NCBI GenBank assembly: GCA_041676645.1
Contig: JBAYRO010000030.1
Span: 1-36,167 of the forward strand
DNA from: JAMLIN01 sp041676645
Lineage (GTDB): Bacteria; Pseudomonadota; Gammaproteobacteria; Burkholderiales; Burkholderiaceae_E
Direction: 5' to 3'
DNA: 36,167 nt
Below the pieces are notes generated by a model. It had not been told where the DNA came from. It saw only the letters and a program-made list of their open reading frames with translations, and made no database searches. Within the stretch, counting starts at the first letter, position 1. Each line of letters opens with the position of its first letter. A program made the position numbers and the translations under genes. This document shows, piece by piece, positions 6,379 through 16,183 of the stretch.

Positions 6379-8274
6379 TCAGCCGGGATAGTCGAGCCTG
6401 AGACGCTGCTGCAGGGTGCGGGACTGGCGCAGCGCCTCCCGCAGTATGCGCCGGTCGAGCCGGCTCAGCCTGCGGATGTCCAGCTGGTTCGGGTTCTCGC
6501 CGCCGCGCAGGTCCACGCGTTGCTGGATCCGCAGCCGCAGGCTCTGCAGGAAATGGAACGCATCGATCCAGTCCCTCGTTTCGCGGGCATCCAGTCGGCC
6601 GGCGGCGGCAAGCGCCTCGAGCCGTTCGATGGTGCCGGTCAGCCGCACGCCGCCGGCAAGCGCGAGCACCCGGGCGGCGTCGACGAAGGGCGTGGTCCCG
6701 TGCAGCTTGAGATCGATGCCGCCGCCCGGGCTCGTCCCGAGCAGCGAATCGAGGAGATCCCCTCCCCAGGAGCCGGGACTGCGATTGCGCAGGGCTTCGT
6801 CGCTCATCTGCTTGAGGAAACGCCGGTTCACCATCGCCCGGCCGGCAACGAAGTCGCGCAGCCGGGTGGCCAGGCCGAGATCACCCGAGATGCCCCGGAA
6901 GTCGAAGAAGATGCTGGCCGCCAGGAGCGCCTCGGGCGTGCCGTGATCGATCCAGCTCGTGAAGCAGGCCTTCCATTCGGCCAGGCTCAGGCACCAACGC
7001 GGATTGCTCGCCATGATGCCGCCCCGGCACAGTGGGTAGCCGCAGCGATCCAGGCCCTGGTTGACCTGCAGCGCGAAGGCGAGCATTGCATCGCGCATCG
7101 GTTCATCGCCGTCACGCAGGATCAGTCCATTGTCCTGGTCGGTGGCGATCGTCTGTTCCTCGCGCCCCTCGCTGCCGAGGGCGAGCCAGCAGAAGCGGCC
7201 GGGATCGATGCCATGCTCCGCGGCGGTGATCCGCAGCAGCCGCTGCGCCAGCCGGTCGTTCAGGCGGCTGATCAGGCCGGTGACCAGCGGCGCGTTCACC
7301 CCCTGGGCCACCAGGCTCGCCGACCATTCGCGGATGTCATCGGCGGCGCTCGCCAGCACCTCGACCGAGGCCGCCGCCTCGATGGTCTCGCCGATGCGCC
7401 GCATGCTGCGACGCTGCAGGACGAAGAGATCGCGCTCGGTGACGATACCGACCAGCGCACCATCGCGCAGCACCGGCAGGTGGCGAATCGAGTGCCTCGC
7501 CATGGCGAGCACCGCATCGGCCACGGTGTCGACGGTATCGAGCGAGACGACCGGCTGCGTCATGACACTGCCGATCGGTGTGTCGAGCGGCAGGCCGGGC
7601 AGCACCACCCGCCCGATCACGTCGAGATGGGTGAAGATGCCCTGCACCGGGTCTTCGCCTTCGGGCTCGGCCGGCACCACCAGCACCGAACCGATGCGCG
7701 CGTTTTCCATGCGCTCGAAGACCGTCCGCAGGTCCTCGTCGGTGCGCGCGGTGACCGGTGCACGCTTCATGACCAGCTCGAGCGGCGTGTTCATGTCGCG
7801 CTGCTGCGTCGTCTTCAGGGCGTAGCTCGCCTGCAGCCGCTCGCGGGACAGATCGAGCAGCGCGCCCAGGCGACGGGTGACGAAGCCGCGCCAGGCCGGG
7901 CTGCGCTCGACGAGATCATCGAAGTCCGCGCGCGCCAGGCGCCAGCAGAAGACATCGCCGGCGGCCCGGAAACTCGCGTCGACCGGTCGGCCGGCCGCCA
8001 GCGCCCCGACCGGGAAGACCTCGCCGGCAACGATCTCGGCAAGCGTCACCTCGCCGTCAGGGCCTGCCCAGAGCGCTTCGACGACGCCCTGGCGAACGAT
8101 GAAGCAGGCCGCCGGAACCTCCGGCCCGGGTGCGAGGATGATCTCGCCGTGATGGAAGTAAGCCAGTTCGAGCCGGCTCGCGAGATGATCGAGATCGCGG
8201 GAGTCGAGTTGCGAGAACGGCGCGTACTGCACGAGGTTCGTCCGCACCTCGGCCAGCAGCGTGGGCGAACTCAT
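6379..8274 (-). CDS. cNMP-binding / CBS pair / DUF294 nucleotidyltransferase-like protein
   Basis: This 631-residue protein has four parts: a cyclic-nucleotide-binding-like domain (about 13-130), two CBS domains (about 165-290), a DUF294 nucleotidyltransferase domain (about 320-460) and a DUF294 C-terminal helical domain (about 490-630). The transferase motif GSEGREEQTIATDQDNGLI (from Gly367, Asp379 and Asp381) has the same Gly-Ser and Asp-x-Asp layout as GlnD, so catalysis is possible. The reaction is not known. The sensor domains suggest control by cyclic or adenine nucleotides. The next gene is an exonuclease. Such proteins also occur near acetate/solute transport genes, but none is seen here. 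Confidence 0.88.
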   Translation of the reverse strand: MSSPTLLAEVRTNLVQYAPFSQLDSRDLDHLASRLELAYFHHGEIILAPGPEVPAACFIVRQGVVEALWAGPDGEVTLAEIVAGEVFPVGALAAGRPVDASFRAAGDVFCWRLARADFDDLVERSPAWRGFVTRRLGALLDLSRERLQASYALKTTQQRDMNTPLELVMKRAPVTARTDEDLRTVFERMENARIGSVLVVPAEPEGEDPVQGIFTHLDVIGRVVLPGLPLDTPIGSVMTQPVVSLDTVDTVADAVLAMARHSIRHLPVLRDGALVGIVTERDLFVLQRRSMRRIGETIEAAASVEVLASAADDIREWSASLVAQGVNAPLVTGLISRLNDRLAQRLLRITAAEHGIDPGRFCWLALGSEGREEQTIATDQDNGLILRDGDEPMRDAMLAFALQVNQGLDRCGYPLCRGGIMASNPRWCLSLAEWKACFTSWIDHGTPEALLAASIFFDFRGISGDLGLATRLRDFVAGRAMVNRRFLKQMSDEALRNRSPGSWGGDLLDSLLGTSPGGGIDLKLHGTTPFVDAARVLALAGGVRLTGTIERLEALAAAGRLDARETRDWIDAFHFLQSLRLRIQQRVDLRGGENPNQLDIRRLSRLDRRILREALRQSRTLQQRLRLDYPG

Positions 8275-8322
8275 CGGTACCGTCCTGGCTCGCCCGGTAT
8301 CCGCCGCGCGTTGGCGCCGGGC

Positions 8323-9264
8323 TCAGCCGGCGCCCGAGCCCGGTTCGCGCCGGACCACCGCGGTTGCGGTAGCCACCAGAGAGGCGACATCGGTCAGGTT
8401 GGCCGGCACGATCATGGTGTTGTTCTCCTTCGCCATCTGGCCCAGCGCCTCGATGTACTTCTCGGCGACCTGGAGATTCATCGCAGGCAGCCCGCCAGGG
8501 GTCTCGATGGCCAGCGCGATGCGCTCGATGGCCCTGGCGGTGGCGTCGGCCACCGCCTGGATCGCGGCGGCCTCCCCCAGCGCGCGGTTCACGTCCGCCT
8601 GGCGCTCCCCTTCGGAGCGGGCGATCTGCGCTTCGCGATCGCCGCTGGCGAGATTGATCTGCTGCTGGCGCCGGCCTTCGGATTCCGCGATGACCGCGCG
8701 CTTTTCCCTTTCGGCGGTGATCTGCGCCTGCATCGCCTGCAGGATCACGTCCGGCGGAGTCAGGTCCTTGATCTCGTAGCGCAGCACCTTGACGCCCCAG
8801 TTGAGGGCGGCTTCGTCGAGTGCCTCGACCACCCGGGCATTGATCAGGTCCCGCTCCTCGAAGGTATGGTCGAGCTCGAGCTTGCCGATCACGGAGCGCA
8901 GGGTGGTCTGCGCCAGCTGGGTGATCGCCGAGACATAGTTGCTCGAACCGTAGGAAGCGCGCATCGCATCGGTGACCTGGAAGTACAGCACCCCGTCGAC
9001 GGTGAGCTGGGTGTTGTCCTTGGTGATGCAGACCTGGCTCGGGACATCGAGGGGAATTTCCTTGAGCAGGTGCTTGTAGGCAACCCGGTCGACGAACGGG
9101 ATCAGGATGTTGAGCCCCGGGCCCAGCACCGCGTTGAACTTGCCGAGCCGCTCGACCACCCAGGCGTGCTGCTGGGGCACCACCTTCAGTGCGCGGGTGA
9201 CGAAGACCACTGCGAGCACCAGCACCACCAGGGCGATGGCGATTCCATTGGAAGCTTCGAACAT
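8323..9264 (-). CDS. SPFH/stomatin-like membrane protein (QmcA type)
   Basis: This 313-residue protein has one N-terminal membrane segment (about residues 7-25), an SPFH domain (VPQQHAWVVERLGKFNAVL through about residue 190) and a coiled-coil region rich in Glu/Arg/Ala (AEREKRAVIAESEGRRQQQ). The C terminus is Gly/Ala-rich. It resembles E. coli QmcA in length and layout. Such proteins form large ring-shaped oligomers that organise membrane patches and often work with NfeD proteins or membrane proteases. Here the NfeD gene lies 54 bases upstream on the same strand, supporting a two-gene unit. Confidence 0.9.
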   Translation of the reverse strand: MFEASNGIAIALVVLVLAVVFVTRALKVVPQQHAWVVERLGKFNAVLGPGLNILIPFVDRVAYKHLLKEIPLDVPSQVCITKDNTQLTVDGVLYFQVTDAMRASYGSSNYVSAITQLAQTTLRSVIGKLELDHTFEERDLINARVVEALDEAALNWGVKVLRYEIKDLTPPDVILQAMQAQITAEREKRAVIAESEGRRQQQINLASGDREAQIARSEGERQADVNRALGEAAAIQAVADATARAIERIALAIETPGGLPAMNLQVAEKYIEALGQMAKENNTMIVPANLTDVASLVATATAVVRREPGSGAG

Positions 9265-9318
9265 GCTTGCGGACTCCTCGGCGGGATGGCGCTGGCAACT
9301 GACCGGAGCCGGGCCCGC

Positions 9319-9750
9319 TCAGTTGCCAGCCGGGGTGACCACGAGCCGGTTGCCGACCACGCCCCGTATCACATGGGGGCCGGGCCGTCCGCTCGGGCCA
9401 CTGGAATCAGCGAGCTCGACCTGCCAGGCCGCGCCCCGGTATCTCGCGATGGTGCGATGCGGCTCGTCCCAGTGCTCGATCTGGATTCGGGCGCCCACGT
9501 CGAGCACGAGGTCGGCTGCGGCATTCTCGTGCTTTGCCCGGGACCGACGAAACCGCCAGATGAACGCCCAGCCGGCCATCGAGCAGAGCGCGGCCGCGAG
9601 CAGCTGCAGCGTGAACGATCCGCCGGCCATGGCGACACCGCCGGCCGCCGCGCAGCCCAGGGCCAGTACCAGCAGGTAAAAGGTCCCGGTCAGCATCTCG
9701 ACGATGCCCAGGATCAGTGCCGCCAACCACCACGCTTCGTGGATCTGCAT
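9319..9750 (-). CDS. NfeD family membrane protein
   Basis: This 143-residue protein has two to three closely spaced membrane helices (about residues 6-55: AALILGIVEMLTGTFYLLV and a following Ala/Gly-rich pair). A C-terminal OB-fold domain has the family pattern GARIQIEHW, YRGAAWQVEL and VVGNRLVV. It is the short NfeD form, without the ClpP-like protease domain. ATG at 9750 has GGAGG a few bases upstream. NfeD proteins partner with SPFH proteins, and the partner gene follows directly. Confidence 0.88.
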   Translation of the reverse strand: MQIHEAWWLAALILGIVEMLTGTFYLLVLALGCAAAGGVAMAGGSFTLQLLAAALCSMAGWAFIWRFRRSRAKHENAAADLVLDVGARIQIEHWDEPHRTIARYRGAAWQVELADSSGPSGRPGPHVIRGVVGNRLVVTPAGN

Positions 9751-9766
9751 AGAGCCTCCGCCGCGA

Positions 9767-9775
9767 ATCCTAACA
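9767..9775 (-). promoter_or_regulatory. Candidate extended -10 promoter of the NfeD/SPFH unit
   Basis: On the minus strand TGTTAGGAT gives TGn plus TAGGAT (4/6 to TATAAT). Initiation near 9760 would leave about 10 bases, just enough for the GGAGG (9759-9755) before the ATG. No -35 box was found. Confidence 0.35.
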
Positions 9776-9929
9776 TCGGCCGAGGTCGCGCCGACCAGGC
9801 CCGATGGCGGGAAGGCCGCCATGTCGCGCGCCTCGCCACACGACGGCAATACGGGCTAGCATCCCGACACATCGGCCGCCGGCAGGCCGCCGTTCGATCC
9901 CGCCCGGCCCCATCGAGGAGATTCCCGAC

Positions 9930-11069
9930 ATGAAGACGATCCTGCCGGGCTTCGCGCTCGCGATCGCCATCGCGTCGCTGGCCATGCCGGCGAGCGCGCA
10001 GACGGTCGTCAGGATCGGCCATGTCGCTGCGCTCACCGGCGCCAGCGCCCATCTCGGCAAGGACAACGAGAACGCCGCCCGCATGGCCATCGACGAGCTC
10101 AATGCCCGCAAGCTGCGGATCGCCGGCCAGGAGATCCGTTTCGAACTGCTCTCGGAGGACGATGCCGGCGATCCGCAGCAGGCCGTCGCCGCGGCCCGCA
10201 AGCTGGTCCACGCCCGGGTCGTCGGCGTCATCGGGCATCTGAACTCGGGCACGACGATCTCCGCCTCGCGCATCTACCACGATGCCGGCATCCCGCAGAT
10301 CTCGCCATCGGCGACCCATCCGAAGTACACCCGGCAGGGATTCGACACCGCGTTCCGGGTGGTGGCGACCGACCTGCGGCTCGGCGGCACCCTCGGACGC
10401 TACGCGGTCCGGGAGCTGAAGGCCGATTCGATCGCGGTGATCGATGACGGTAGCGCCTACGGCGAGAGTGTCGCCGACGAGTTCCAGGCAGCCGCGAAGG
10501 CCGCCGGCGCGAACATCGTCGGCCGCGAGTCCACGACCGTCGAGGCGACCGACTTCGAGGCCATCCTGGCCTTCCTCGAGGGCACGAAACCCGAACTGGT
10601 CTTCTTCGGGGGAATGGACACGATGGCCGGCCCGATGCTGCGCCGGTTCGCGCAACGGGACATCCCGGTCAGGTTCATGGGCGGCGACGGCATCTGCACG
10701 CCCCGGCTGGCCACGCTCGCCGGCGAGGCCATCGTCGACGACCAGGTCGTGTGCGCCGAAGCGGGTGGGGTGACCCGCGAGCATGCGGGCGCCATCGACG
10801 ACTGGAAGCAGCGCTACCGTGATCGCTTCAAGACCGAAGTCCAGATCTACGCGCCGTATGCCTACGACGCCACCATGACCATGGTCGCGGCCATGCAGGT
10901 GGCGGATTCGACCGTCCCCGGGGGATACCTGCCCGAGCTCGCGAAGATCGTCTACGACGGTATCACCGGACCCATCGCCTTCGACGAGTCCGGTGACATC
11001 CGCAACGGTGCCCTGACCTTCTACACCTACCGCAGCGGCGAGCGCGAAAAGATGATGGTGGTGAAATGA
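9930..11069 (+). CDS. Branched-chain amino acid type ABC transporter substrate-binding protein (LivK-like)
   Basis: This 379-residue periplasmic protein has a signal peptide (MKTILPGFALAIAIASLAMP, cut after the following Ala-Ser-Ala). Its type 1 periplasmic-binding fold has the family patterns RIGHVAALTGASAHLGKDNE, AARMAIDELNA, VGVIGHLNSGTTISASRIY, PQISPSATHP, GFDTAFRVVATD and AYGESVADEF. GAGGAG lies ten bases before ATG. The ligand cannot be told from sequence; relatives bind Leu/Ile/Val and other amides. No permease or ATPase gene is adjacent on either side, so its transporter must be elsewhere or it acts alone. Confidence 0.9.
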   Translation: MKTILPGFALAIAIASLAMPASAQTVVRIGHVAALTGASAHLGKDNENAARMAIDELNARKLRIAGQEIRFELLSEDDAGDPQQAVAAARKLVHARVVGVIGHLNSGTTISASRIYHDAGIPQISPSATHPKYTRQGFDTAFRVVATDLRLGGTLGRYAVRELKADSIAVIDDGSAYGESVADEFQAAAKAAGANIVGRESTTVEATDFEAILAFLEGTKPELVFFGGMDTMAGPMLRRFAQRDIPVRFMGGDGICTPRLATLAGEAIVDDQVVCAEAGGVTREHAGAIDDWKQRYRDRFKTEVQIYAPYAYDATMTMVAAMQVADSTVPGGYLPELAKIVYDGITGPIAFDESGDIRNGALTFYTYRSGEREKMMVVK

Positions 11070-11070
11070 C

Positions 11071-11096
11071 ATGGGCCCGGCCCGCGCCGGGCCCAT
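11071..11096. terminator. GC-rich hairpin between convergent genes
   Basis: ATGGGCCCGG (11071-11080) and CCGGGCCCAT (11087-11096) form a perfect 10-bp stem with a 6-base loop. It starts two bases after the binding-protein stop and ends nine bases before the ppsA stop. It lacks a T-run, so it may act as a weak terminator or as an mRNA 3'-end stabiliser for either gene. Confidence 0.55.
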
Positions 11097-11105
11097 GCGC
11101 CCGCT

Positions 11106-13538
<2,433 letters not shown>

Positions 13539-13574
13539 GTGAAAGTCCTGGGATGAAAAAAACCTGTCGCGCAA

Positions 13575-13625
13575 AACGCTCTAGCAGGAAGTGGCGCCGC
13601 CGGCCACTTCCTGCTGCAACGCTCT
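13575..13625. repeat. Hairpin enclosed by an 8-bp direct repeat in the ppsA leader
   Basis: AGCAGGAAGTGGC (13583-13595) and its exact complement (13603-13615) form a 13-bp stem with a 7-base loop. The hairpin is enclosed by direct repeats AACGCTCT at 13575-13582 and 13618-13625. The arrangement resembles a very small inverted-repeat insertion with a target duplication, or an RNA regulatory hairpin upstream of ppsA. Which is correct is not known. Confidence 0.6.
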
Positions 13626-13693
13626 GCCCCGCGCAATCGGCCGCAGCCCGCCGGCTGGCCGGGCCGGGGCGACGGTCCACGCCGGACTGCGCT

Positions 13694-13699
13694 ATTTTA
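13694..13699 (-). promoter_or_regulatory. Candidate -10 box of ppsA
   Basis: TAAAAT on the minus strand (5/6 to consensus) would start transcription near 13687 and give a leader of about 150 bases containing the 13-bp hairpin. No -35 box is recognisable. The same A/T patch could also serve ppsR on the other strand (TATTTT, 13693-13698, 4/6). Confidence 0.35.
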
Positions 13700-13700
13700 G

Positions 13701-13729
13701 GGCCTGCGGCCGCGACCGCGCCGCAGGCC
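13701..13729 (+). other. GC-rich hairpin in the ppsR leader
   Basis: GGCCTGCGGC (13701-13710) pairs with the block at 13720-13729 to give a 10-bp stem with a 9-base loop. It lies 54 bases upstream of the ppsR start, between the A/T patch and the ribosome-binding site. Its role is unknown. Confidence 0.4.
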
Positions 13730-13782
13730 GGCCGGCCGGGCGTGACCGACCGCACAAGCAACCCGTCCTTCCGGAGCCTCCG

Positions 13783-14616
13783 ATGCCCGATGCAAGCGCC
13801 CAGCCCGTCGATCGAACCATCTTCTACGTGTCCGACGGCACCGGCATCACCGCGGAAACCTTCGGCCATTCCCTGATGACGCAGTTCGAGCACCTGCGGG
13901 TCCGGCAGGTACGCCTGCCGTTCGTGAATTCCGCCGAGAAGGCCATCGAGGCCCAGCGTCGGATCGACGAGCAGTCGCGCATCGACCGCCATCGTCCGAT
14001 CGTGTTCAGCACCCTGGTCGACATCTCGATCAACGAGATCGTCCGGCGCGCCAACTGCCGCTTCCTCGACCTGTTCGCCACCTTCGTCGAGCCGCTCGAG
14101 CAGGAGTTCGGCCTGAAATCCACCCATACCGTCGGTCGCTCGCATACCGTCGGCGACGCCGGCCACTACAACCGTCGCATCGACGCGATCAACTATTCGC
14201 TCGCCCACGACGACGGCCAGGCCCATGCCGACCTGGCCAATGCGGAAGTGATCCTGATCGGCGTCTCGCGCAGCGGCAAGACGCCCACCAGCCTGTACCT
14301 CGCGATGCAGTTCGGGATCCGGGCGGCGAACTATCCGCTGATACCCGAGGATTTCGAACGCAAGCGGCTGCCCGACGCGCTCTATCCGCACAAGCGCAAG
14401 CTCTTCGGCCTGTCGATCACGCCCGCCCGGCTGGCCGAGGTGCGCAACGAACGACGCCCCGGCAGCACCTACGCATCGCTCCAGAACTGCCGGCGCGAGG
14501 TCTCGGAGGCCGAGGCCATGATGCGGCGCGAAGGCATCCGCTGGCTCTCGACCACCAACAAGTCGATCGAGGAGATCGCGACGACCATCGTCGAGGACCT
14601 GCAGCTGCGCTCCTGA
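13783..14616 (+). CDS. ppsR: PEP synthase regulatory protein (kinase/pyrophosphorylase, DUF299)
   Basis: This 277-residue protein is the bifunctional regulator that inactivates PpsA by ADP-dependent phosphorylation of a threonine and reactivates it by phosphate-dependent removal. Family signatures are FYVSDGTGITAETFGHSL at the N terminus, STLVDISINEIVRRANC, HTVGRSHTVGDA, and the P-loop GVSRSGKTPTSLYLA followed by ANYPLIPEDF. The start at 13783 has GGAG eight bases upstream. It is head to head with ppsA across about 244 bases, so shared control is likely. It converges on the RNA methyltransferase gene. Confidence 0.96.
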   Translation: MPDASAQPVDRTIFYVSDGTGITAETFGHSLMTQFEHLRVRQVRLPFVNSAEKAIEAQRRIDEQSRIDRHRPIVFSTLVDISINEIVRRANCRFLDLFATFVEPLEQEFGLKSTHTVGRSHTVGDAGHYNRRIDAINYSLAHDDGQAHADLANAEVILIGVSRSGKTPTSLYLAMQFGIRAANYPLIPEDFERKRLPDALYPHKRKLFGLSITPARLAEVRNERRPGSTYASLQNCRREVSEAEAMMRREGIRWLSTTNKSIEEIATTIVEDLQLRS

Positions 14617-14685
14617 GCGGCGACGGATTCGGGCGCGGGAGTCGAGCCGGGAATTCGCGAAACGCCGCGTCGCGCCGGCGAGACC

Positions 14686-14707
14686 GGCCGCGCCTGCCAG
14701 CGCGGCC
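14686..14707. terminator. GC-rich hairpin between convergent ppsR and the methyltransferase gene
   Basis: GGCCGCGC (14686-14693) and GCGCGGCC (14700-14707) form an 8-bp stem with a 6-base loop in the 140-base gap between two gene ends. It has no T-run. A shorter GTACG/CGTAC repeat follows at 14728-14739. Either may mark the 3' ends of the facing transcripts. Confidence 0.4.
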
Positions 14708-14756
14708 GCAGCGGGACGCCGAAGACAGTACGTTCGTACGGCATGCCCTGACGCGG

Positions 14757-15566
14757 TCATGCGCCCGAATCCGCCGCCGCCGCGCCCGGGAAGCCGCGCT
14801 GGCGCCACTGCTCGTACAGGCAGATCGCGGCGGCGACCCCGACGTTGAACGATTCGACCCCGTCCGTCTGGGGAATCGCGATCGCGCCCGCGGGAGCGCT
14901 TTCGCGGATCGCCGCCGCCACGCCCTCGCCCTCGTTGCCGAACACCCAGACCGAAGGCGCCGCAAGCCGGCTGCGATCGATGCGCCGGCTCGCCTGCGCG
15001 GCCGCGTAGCGCAACTCGAGCCGGCTGCGGCAGGCGATCTCCGCCCATTCGACATCCTCGTGGATATCGAGGTGGAAATGCGCCCCCTGCCCAGCGCGCA
15101 GGACCTTGGGCGACCAGCAGAAGGCCGTGCCGGGCGCGGTGGCGAGCCGGCGCACCCCGACAGCGGCGCAGGTCCGCAGGATGCTGCCGACATTGCCCGG
15201 ATCCTGGATCCGGTCGAGATAGACCAGGTCCTCGTCGATCGCATTGGGAAGCGCAGGGCGCGGTGTATCGACGATCGCGATCGGACCCGAGCCGTTCTCC
15301 ACCTGGCTTGCCCGGGCGAACAATCGCGGCTCGAGCTCGACCACCTCGGCGCCCGATGCGACGGCGAGCGCCGCCACCGGCGCGGGCGCCCCCACGGGTA
15401 CGAAGACCAGGCGAGGCGCGCCGAATCGCCCGATGTAGGACTCGAGCAGGTGCATCCCCTCGATCACGCTCGCGCCATGGCGGCGGCGGTCGCGGGGTTT
15501 CCCGACCAGCCCGGCGAGCAGGCGAAAACGCGGATTGGAAGCCGAGGCGATCGGCCCCACCGGCAT
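14757..15566 (-). CDS. SpoU/TrmH family RNA 2'-O-methyltransferase
   Basis: This 269-residue SPOUT methyltransferase has motif 1 in DRIQDPGNVGSILRTCAAVG, motif 2 in WVFGNEGEGVA and motif 3 in IPQTDGVESFNVGVAAAICL; together they build the trefoil-knot SAM site. The N-terminal part (SNPRFRLLAGL ... VIEGMHLLESY) matches the substrate-binding domain of the RlmB/TrmH-like group. The target is probably rRNA but cannot be assigned. ATG at 15566 follows the rnhB stop by five bases, so it is the last gene of the long minus-strand cluster. In E. coli, dnaE follows rnhB; here this gene takes that place. Confidence 0.88.
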   Translation of the reverse strand: MPVGPIASASNPRFRLLAGLVGKPRDRRRHGASVIEGMHLLESYIGRFGAPRLVFVPVGAPAPVAALAVASGAEVVELEPRLFARASQVENGSGPIAIVDTPRPALPNAIDEDLVYLDRIQDPGNVGSILRTCAAVGVRRLATAPGTAFCWSPKVLRAGQGAHFHLDIHEDVEWAEIACRSRLELRYAAAQASRRIDRSRLAAPSVWVFGNEGEGVAAAIRESAPAGAIAIPQTDGVESFNVGVAAAICLYEQWRQRGFPGAAAADSGA

Positions 15567-15571
15567 GCGGG

Positions 15572-16183
15572 TCACGACGCCCGGTCGATGAGCCGGCGCA
15601 CCGGCGCGAAGCTGCGCCGGTGATGCTCGCAAGGCCCCAGCCGGGCAAGGCAGTCGAGATGGACCGCCGTCGGATAGCCCTTGTGCCGGTCGAAGCCGTA
15701 GCCCGGATGGGCGGCGTGGATCCGCAGCATGTGCGCGTCGCGCGACGTCTTGGCGAGGATCGAGGCGGCCGCGATCGCCGGATCGCTGTCGTCCCCGCCG
15801 ATCACGGTCTCGACCGGCAGCTCGAGCACCGGCGCATGCTTGCCGTCGATCCGCACCAGCTCCGGCACGCGGGCCAGCGCCAGTACCGCCCGGCGCATCG
15901 CGAGCAGGCTCGCCTGCAGGATGTCGATGGCGTCGATCTCCGCTGGGCTCGCCGAGGCGACGGCCCAGGCCAGCGCTTGCTGGCGGACCATGGCCGCCAG
16001 GCGATCGCGCTGGCCTGCGCTCAGCCGCTTGGAGTCACGCAGCCCCGCCACCGGGCGGGCCGGATCGAGGATCACCGCCGCGGCATAGACCGGGCCGGCA
16101 AGGGGGCCGCGGCCGGCCTCGTCGACGCCACAGATGATCCCGGACGCGGACACGGGCATGGCGGTCGGCCGGGAAGCGCTCAT
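15572..16183 (-). CDS. rnhB: Ribonuclease HII
   Basis: RNase HII cuts RNA in RNA-DNA hybrids and removes single misinserted ribonucleotides from DNA. The 203-residue protein has the acidic active-site motif GVDEAGRGPLAGPV, DSKRLS, the second aspartate region RIDGKHAPVLELPV, AAASILAKTSRD and HPGYGFDRHKGYPT. ATG at 16183 overlaps the lpxB stop by four bases (ATGA); a second ATG eight codons later is possible. The lpxB-rnhB order is conserved in Gammaproteobacteria. Confidence 0.96.
   Translation of the reverse strand: MSASRPTAMPVSASGIICGVDEAGRGPLAGPVYAAAVILDPARPVAGLRDSKRLSAGQRDRLAAMVRQQALAWAVASASPAEIDAIDILQASLLAMRRAVLALARVPELVRIDGKHAPVLELPVETVIGGDDSDPAIAAASILAKTSRDAHMLRIHAAHPGYGFDRHKGYPTAVHLDCLARLGPCEHHRRSFAPVRRLIDRAS

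Noticed and set aside
5980..9933. A 1317-codon open frame on the plus strand, antisense to the exonuclease, DUF294, SPFH and NfeD genes
   Set aside because: The real genes on the minus strand have clear domain matches. The antisense product is a low-complexity His/Arg/Asp/Gly/Ala chain without known motifs, an effect of high GC codon use.
9714..11096. 460-codon frame antisense to the LivK-type gene
   Set aside because: The plus-strand gene has a signal peptide, ribosome-binding site and family motifs; the antisense chain has none.
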